NCBI GenBank assembly: GCA_021904315.1
Contig: CM038912.1
Span: 18,687,061 to 18,751,060 of the forward strand
Reading direction: 5' to 3'
Source: Sphagnum magellanicum
Taxonomy: Eukaryota; Streptophyta; Sphagnopsida; Sphagnales; Sphagnaceae
DNA length: 64,000 bases
In this document: piece by piece, positions 58,856 through 64,000 of the stretch
Layout: each line of letters opens with the position of its first letter
Position numbering within the stretch: position 1 is the stretch's first letter
Translations under genes and position numbers: made by a program
Notes under the pieces: model-generated
Seen by the model: the letters and a program-made list of their open reading frames with translations, nothing else
Databases searched by the model: none
Told to the model about the DNA's origin: nothing

Positions 58856-58978
58856 CACCTAATATTCAAGTTATTCTAGAAAGTCAAGCAACAATACACC
58901 TAATATTCAAGTTATTTTAGAAAGTCAAGCAACGATACACTTAACATTCAAGTTATTCTTGAAAATCAAGCAACGATA
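58856..58978 (+). repeat. Three tandem 41-bp units
   Basis: 'cacctaatattcaagttatt-tagaaagtcaagcaac-ata' starts at 58856, 58897 and 58938; the third copy is the most diverged. Confidence 0.85.
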
Positions 58979-60179
58979 ATCATGTGAAAGTGAGTTATGT
59001 TGTTAGTAGGATATTGTCATATTCGTTGTTAATTTTCTTTAAATAATTTCATTGCTAAATATGTAAATTCATCCATCATTTCAAAGGTAGTAACCAAATA
59101 GATGATTAGACTTTAAAGGAAGTGCAAATTGAATGTAAAATAATGCATTTTTTTTCTTCATTGGAAATGACTCAATTGAACAACAAATTAGAAAGCACTT
59201 GTTTGTCATTGTGAAATTTTTATAAACTTCAAATAGGCATTTGGAAAATCTATGTTTTGTGCAAATGGCAATCGACCCGAATTTACATTGATGATGAGAA
59301 AGATAAAAGAATGGGCTATGATACAATGTATCACAAGTAAAGTTTAGTTTTATTATGTTCGTTTCAAATGCATTTGCACATCTATTGATAAGAAATCTAA
59401 ACAGCTTTGATTAATTCTACATTTTTCAAAATTTGAACACATATATTTTTTAATTTTTTAACCTTTTTATTCAATTTCAAAACTCAAAAAATGATCTTTA
59501 GGAATGGTGAAGTTAATTGAGTTTAACAATGTATTACTTGATGTAACTCACCTTTTCTATCCACTAATGGCATGAATTAATGTATTGTGTGGGATTTTAT
59601 TTTTCATACATTAATATATTGAATTTTTTTTCATGACATTGTTAATTTAATTTTTAATGGTCAAGATTATAGACTAAGGTGCAATTTTTAAACTTAACTA
59701 ATTTAATATTATAATGTATAATGGTATATTTTATTGTATTATATATTTCTCAAATTGGTAAAGATTTCAAGTTGATTTTGTAAATCATGGACTTGTGATA
59801 CTTTCATTTGTAATTCTTTATATCATACATTTTGAAATGTTGTATATTAAAAGTATGAAAATAAAGTATCTATGTTTTCAAACATAATGCATCAAATATC
59901 AGTGTACCGATGCATTAATGTATCAGTGTATTAGTATGTCATTGTATTAATCTATTAATGCATCAATGTATCAAGAGATCTTTGGGCAATACCCAATGTT
60001 TAATTAATGGTTCACATGCGTAATTGTGGGAAATTGAAATGATCATGCATGACAAATTTTGGAATATTTATTTGAGAGGATATTAATTAAAATAATAATG
60101 TTTAAGATTAATTTTTGGGGCAAGATTCCATTATGATGATTTTTTTTGAGAATATGGTGATTACATATGTTTTGTTGAA
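58979..60179. other. Gene-free AT-rich stretch
   Basis: 59885-59975 carries short degenerate repeats of 'atgcatcaatgtatcagtgtatta'. No frame of note; no other element seen. Confidence 0.4.
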
Positions 60180-61870
60180 CAATTTCAATTTTCAAAAAAT
60201 GCAAGTGGTAAACGACAATTGGTTACAATGAAAAAGTGATGGGAAATATAAACTAAGTGTTAAGTATTCATATCTAGCCACTATTTATCAAGCATAGAAT
60301 AACAATAATACATTTCATGTATTGTTCACACCATGTGCCATTAACATATTGTTGTTTTTTGACTTAATAAAAAACTATTTTACCTTACCCATAAATTTGG
60401 AAACACAATAGCCTCTTGTCCATGTATTTTGAAAAAAAAATCACCATATCATGTCTAGAGACAATATGAGAATAATATGTGCACATCAATTTTCAACTAA
60501 TTTCTTTTTAATGCATTTAGAAAAAAATAATGCATCAAAAACCACATGAAAAAATAACAATTGCCTATAGTTGAAAAGTGGTGAGAAATGTGAACTAGGT
60601 GTCAATTTTTAATATGTGGCCATATATTTGTCATGTGTGAAAAAATAGTGATACATAGATAATATTGTTCACACAAAGTTAGTACTTTATTCATACTTTC
60701 ATCATAACCATAGACTTGGATACATAACACCTTCTCATCCATGTATTTTGAAAAATAAAAATCCCATTTTCATTATGTTTAGACATGCACAACAACTATT
60801 TTTGTGTGTGCACAAATTTTTAATGCATTAAAAAACACTTGACAAATAACAAATATTGGTTATGGTTCTTAGGGGGACACTAGTAAAAATAAAATAAAAA
60901 TATGTGAATAAAAATATAGGGTGCAATATATTGGTTGTTGGGTAAAAATAGGGTACATTTTACTCAAATAATCAATTTGATTGAAAAATAGGGTGTGTAA
61001 TAATATGAAATAATGGATTATAATTAATATAACGTGGCTTTACTATATATATAAGATAATAATAGGACGATAAAAAATAGGTTAAATAATTATCTAATAC
61101 CCCCCTTAAAAATAATTGTAAATCCCAAATTTTACACTAAATGTCCCCCCCAGATTATGGTCGAAAAATGATGGGAAACATAGATTAGATATCAAATTTT
61201 GATATCCAACCATCCATTTGTCACATGTGAAAAACAAATGGTGATATATGAAATGCATTGCTATTTTTTGATACATTAACAATTATATTACAATAACCAT
61301 AGATACAAAAATGTGACAACCTTTTGTCCATGTATTTTGGAAAAAACTTTCCACCTTTGCCATGTTTAAAAAGGTATGACAACTTTCAATTGATTTTTAA
61401 AAAAATGTACTAACACATCCTTAGTGTATCAAAAAAACTCATGACAAATAACAATTGGTTATAATTGAAAAGTGACAACAAATTTAGATCAAGTGTCTAT
61501 TTTTTATATGTAGCCCTCAATTTGTCATGTGTGAAAAAAATATTCATACAATGTGTGAATAATGTATTAATATTTTTGATAAATTACCAACTATTTTACA
61601 ATAACCATAGACATAAAACCATGATAGCCCCGTGTGCATGTATTTTGAAAAAACTTTCCAACCCTTGCTATGTTTAAACATACATGGTAGCTTTCAATTG
61701 ATTTTTTTTAAAAATGTATCAAAAAACTCATGGCATATAGCAATTGGAGTCTTATAATTGAAAAGTGATGGGAAACATATGTTAGGTATGACCAATATAC
61801 CATTCATTCATGAGTAATGTATTGATAATTTTTGATACCTTAGCATCTACCCTACAATAACCATAAACCC
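60180..61870 (+). repeat. Degenerate tandem repeat, ~300-340-bp units, about five copies
   Basis: Landmarks 'acaattggttataattgaaaagtgatgggaaa', 'atttgtcatgtgtgaaaaa', 'aataaccatagac--aaaa' and 'catgtattttgaaaaaa' recur in order, with unit starts near 60223, 60567, about 60865 (strongly diverged), 61161, 61465 and 61757. The third unit is interrupted around 60880-61140 by unrelated AT-rich sequence. No coding. Confidence 0.6.
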
Positions 61871-62903
61871 AAAAACATAATAGCTTTTTGTCCATACAAA
61901 TTTGTCATGGGATCGTGTCATGGGATCATAACGATAACATGACATAATGCATGATGACATGATGCATTGATACATTGTAATTTTGATTTCAATACATTGC
62001 AAAGTAAAACAAAAATGATCATTTTTGCATACAATATTACTACTAGGTGAAAAATATTTTTTATTAATGATTTCATTGTTTTCACTCATGTGCACATATT
62101 TTCAACTGAGGGCAAGATGCCCATTGACATTGCAAATGTACAAATGGAAGCACTTGCCATCAAAACTTGGTGATCATTTTGTGTTGTGGGGTTTGCAGTT
62201 AGCTCCAAGTTCAATTGCAAATATAAAGATGCTAAGGTAGAGTTGCCCATCATTGAACACATAAATATCATCCTCATTTTTTAACCAAATTGAACGATTT
62301 TTGTGTTGTTAGATGTGTAAACTAGAGGGCTACAAATGTTCTTTGAGCATTGGAAATAAAACAACAATGACAAACGCCCAAGAAGAGGAAGAGAAATACT
62401 TTGATTCAATTTTTTAAAAAACAAAAAAAACTTTAAACTCCTCTCTAATTCCAACCCCATATCTTCCTCATTTTTAGTTTGTTTTGACTAATTTAGAACT
62501 TGATGTGTGCACCAACTAGGGCTTTACAAAAAAAATTGTATTCTAAAAGCAAAGATGCAACAATCCAAGATTTTAAGCTCAAAATCTTAATCTCTTTCAA
62601 TTCACCCATTAGTGAACACTAAATGCCCTTTACACCAAACACGCCATATCTTCCCCATTCATTTACCAAATTGAGCAATTTTTGCAACATTGGAAACATT
62701 AAGTGGAAGGCTACAAATGTTTTTTGAGCTTCATAAGCATAGCAACAATATGTGAGGATTTGACTTCCTTTGAGTTCTAAACTATTCACCCAATGGCCTA
62801 TCTACCCTACCCATAATAATATACATCAATGTAATTTTCATTTGGTTATCTATCAACCTTTATTGTTTGGTGGCTAAATATAGCCAAAAATATATATATA
62901 ATG
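61871..62903. other. Gene-free AT-rich stretch
   Basis: 61905-61985 has repeats of 'catgggatc' and 'catgatgcatgatgacatgatgcat'. Short overlapping frames at 62025-62277 have no support. Two diverged copies of 'accaaattgaacgatttttg--tgtt...aaactagagggctacaaatgttctttgagc' occur near 62284 and 62667. Confidence 0.4.
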
Positions 62904-63085
62904 AAAAATGCTAAAATCAAAGGTGTTTTACTAAATTTTTCAATAGCCATGATTTGATAATTTTTTAAAAAATCACCAAAATTCTATTCATGGTTCTTAA
63001 AGTAGGTAGCCAAAAAATTTTAAATGAATTTTTATTTTATATTTAGCTTATGCCAAATTTGGTTAAATCTTCCCATAAATAATCC
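62904..63085 (+). repeat. Dispersed repeat R1, long copy 2
   Basis: It matches 15-220 of the window block by block ('tgctaaaatcaa', 'tcaatagcca', 'catggttc-taaagtaggtag', 'atatttagctt', 'gccaaatttggttaaat', 'aataatcccc'). Confidence 0.6.
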
Positions 63086-63184
63086 CCTCTCTGATCTTGA
63101 AATCATTTATAAATAGGAATTGACCATTATTGTAAACTCAAATAATTGCACCACTAATTTTCTTTTTTTTCAATTTTTTGATGT

Positions 63185-63835
63185 TGTGTCAGTGAGTGAC
63201 TAGCATCTCAAGAAGGATTTAGCATTAAATGGCGATGGGGTTTTAAACATGTTTACATGGTTTAAAAACTAACCAAAAAAAACAGGCTACCAAACTAAAA
63301 TCTGAGTCCAAAAGTGGCAAATTTTATTTTCAATCTATTTTCCAAATTTGGCGATGTTTATTTGGAAAGAATGAGAATATTGTAATAGAACATACCCTTT
63401 ATTTATTTATTTTTCATATTTTGGCGAAATTTCGCACCCAAAAAAAAAAACGCTAAATCACAAGAGTGATTTTATAAAATTTTATTGCAAATTCCTGTTG
63501 TTGCGTCATTCGCTAATATCCCAAGAGGGGATTAACATTAAATGGCGACAGGTTTTAAGAGCCCAAGTAAAAGAATAAAATTTCAACTTAAGAAAATACT
63601 ACCAAACTAAATTCAAAGTCCAAAGGGGAAAAAAGATTCTCAAAAAATAAAATAAAATAAAATAAAATAAAAATTTATATTCCAGGAATTGGAAATTTTA
63701 CGATTTTTTTCCAGAAAGAATAGGAATATTGCGACAGAGTAATGTTGCCCTTTTTAATTTTGGCGAGATTTAGCACCAAAAAAAAGAAAGGAAAACGCTG
63801 AAGTATAGCCGTAAAAAAAAACACTGCGCGGGTAT
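63185..63835 (+). repeat. Two tandem units of ~315 bp with 'ttttggcga-attt-gca' blocks
   Basis: Both units contain 'gttgt-tcagt---taGCATCTCAAGA-like' openings ('ctagcatctcaagaaggatttagcattaaatggcga' and 'ctaatatcccaagaggggattaacattaaatggcga'), 'ctaccaaactaaa-tc--agtccaaa', 'ggaa-gaat-ggaatattg' and 'ttttggcgaaatttcgcacc / ttttggcgagatttagcacc'. Starts near 63185 and 63497. Confidence 0.65.
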
Positions 63836-64000
63836 AGGACACAATTCCCACACGAGCCTTATCCCATTATGATTTTGTTTTATTTTATTTTTTTTATTTA
63901 TTTTCCTGGACCCCTCCACAAAGAGACTCTCTGCAGCACTCTCTCTCTCTTTCTCCTTCTCTCTCTCTCTGCACGTCCGTTTGTAATCTGTTGCTTCTGT
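63836..64000 (+). promoter_or_regulatory. Probable promoter/leader of a gene beyond the right edge
   Basis: After a T-rich stretch the sequence becomes 'ggacccctccacaaagagactctctgcagcactctctctctct...ctctctctctctgcacgtcc', a CT-rich tract like the GA/CT-rich leaders of the other genes here. No ATG-led frame is included, so the gene itself is not visible. Confidence 0.4.

Overview
The window is nuclear DNA of a land plant. The evidence is four spliced genes of plant-type families (a bHLH factor with MYC-N and ACT-like domains, a serine-rich C2H2 zinc-finger factor, a mitochondrial-type ClpP2 subunit and a GDSL/SGNH esterase), GT-AG introns of about 60-900 bp, and many interstitial TTTAGGG/CCCTAAA tracts, the plant telomere motif. 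Long AT-rich gene-poor stretches full of decayed repeats suggest a large genome, perhaps a fern or other seed-free plant. The species cannot be named from the sequence alone.

Layout: 1-690 holds copies of a dispersed repeat. 690-6490 is the plus-strand bHLH gene with a long 5' leader. 6.5-37.5 kb has no supportable gene; it holds old tandem repeats (including one family present in both orientations), an interstitial-telomere-rich hairpin satellite at 26.9-27.6 kb, poly-G tracts of 39 and 43 bases, two related fold-back elements and tRNA-like relics. 38.0-39.2 kb is a CpG-rich, promoter-like island with no convincing coding gene. 39.2-45.2 kb is again repeat-derived. 45.2-50.2 kb is the plus-strand zinc-finger gene, with GA/CAG-rich leader, small upstream ORFs and GTACC-rich minisatellites in front. 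51.4-54.3 kb is ClpP2 on the minus strand. Its upstream side is an approximately eight-copy array whose units each carry a telo-box-like motif. A clean 302-bp MITE (55756-56057) separates it from the GDSL esterase gene (56394-58467, minus). 58.5-63.8 kb is repeats, and the last 160 bp look like the promoter and CT-rich leader of another plus-strand gene that continues outside the window.

The genes do not form a pathway. Two encode probable nuclear regulators, one a mitochondrial protease subunit and one an esterase. Their proximity looks like ordinary plant gene order. The least explained parts are the non-coding structures: the hairpin satellite, the telo-box array upstream of ClpP2, the orphan CpG-rich island and the AGCCAAATTTGGCT-centred dispersed repeat. 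Exon coordinates were read by eye from splice consensus, reading-frame phase and protein-family resemblance, without transcript data.
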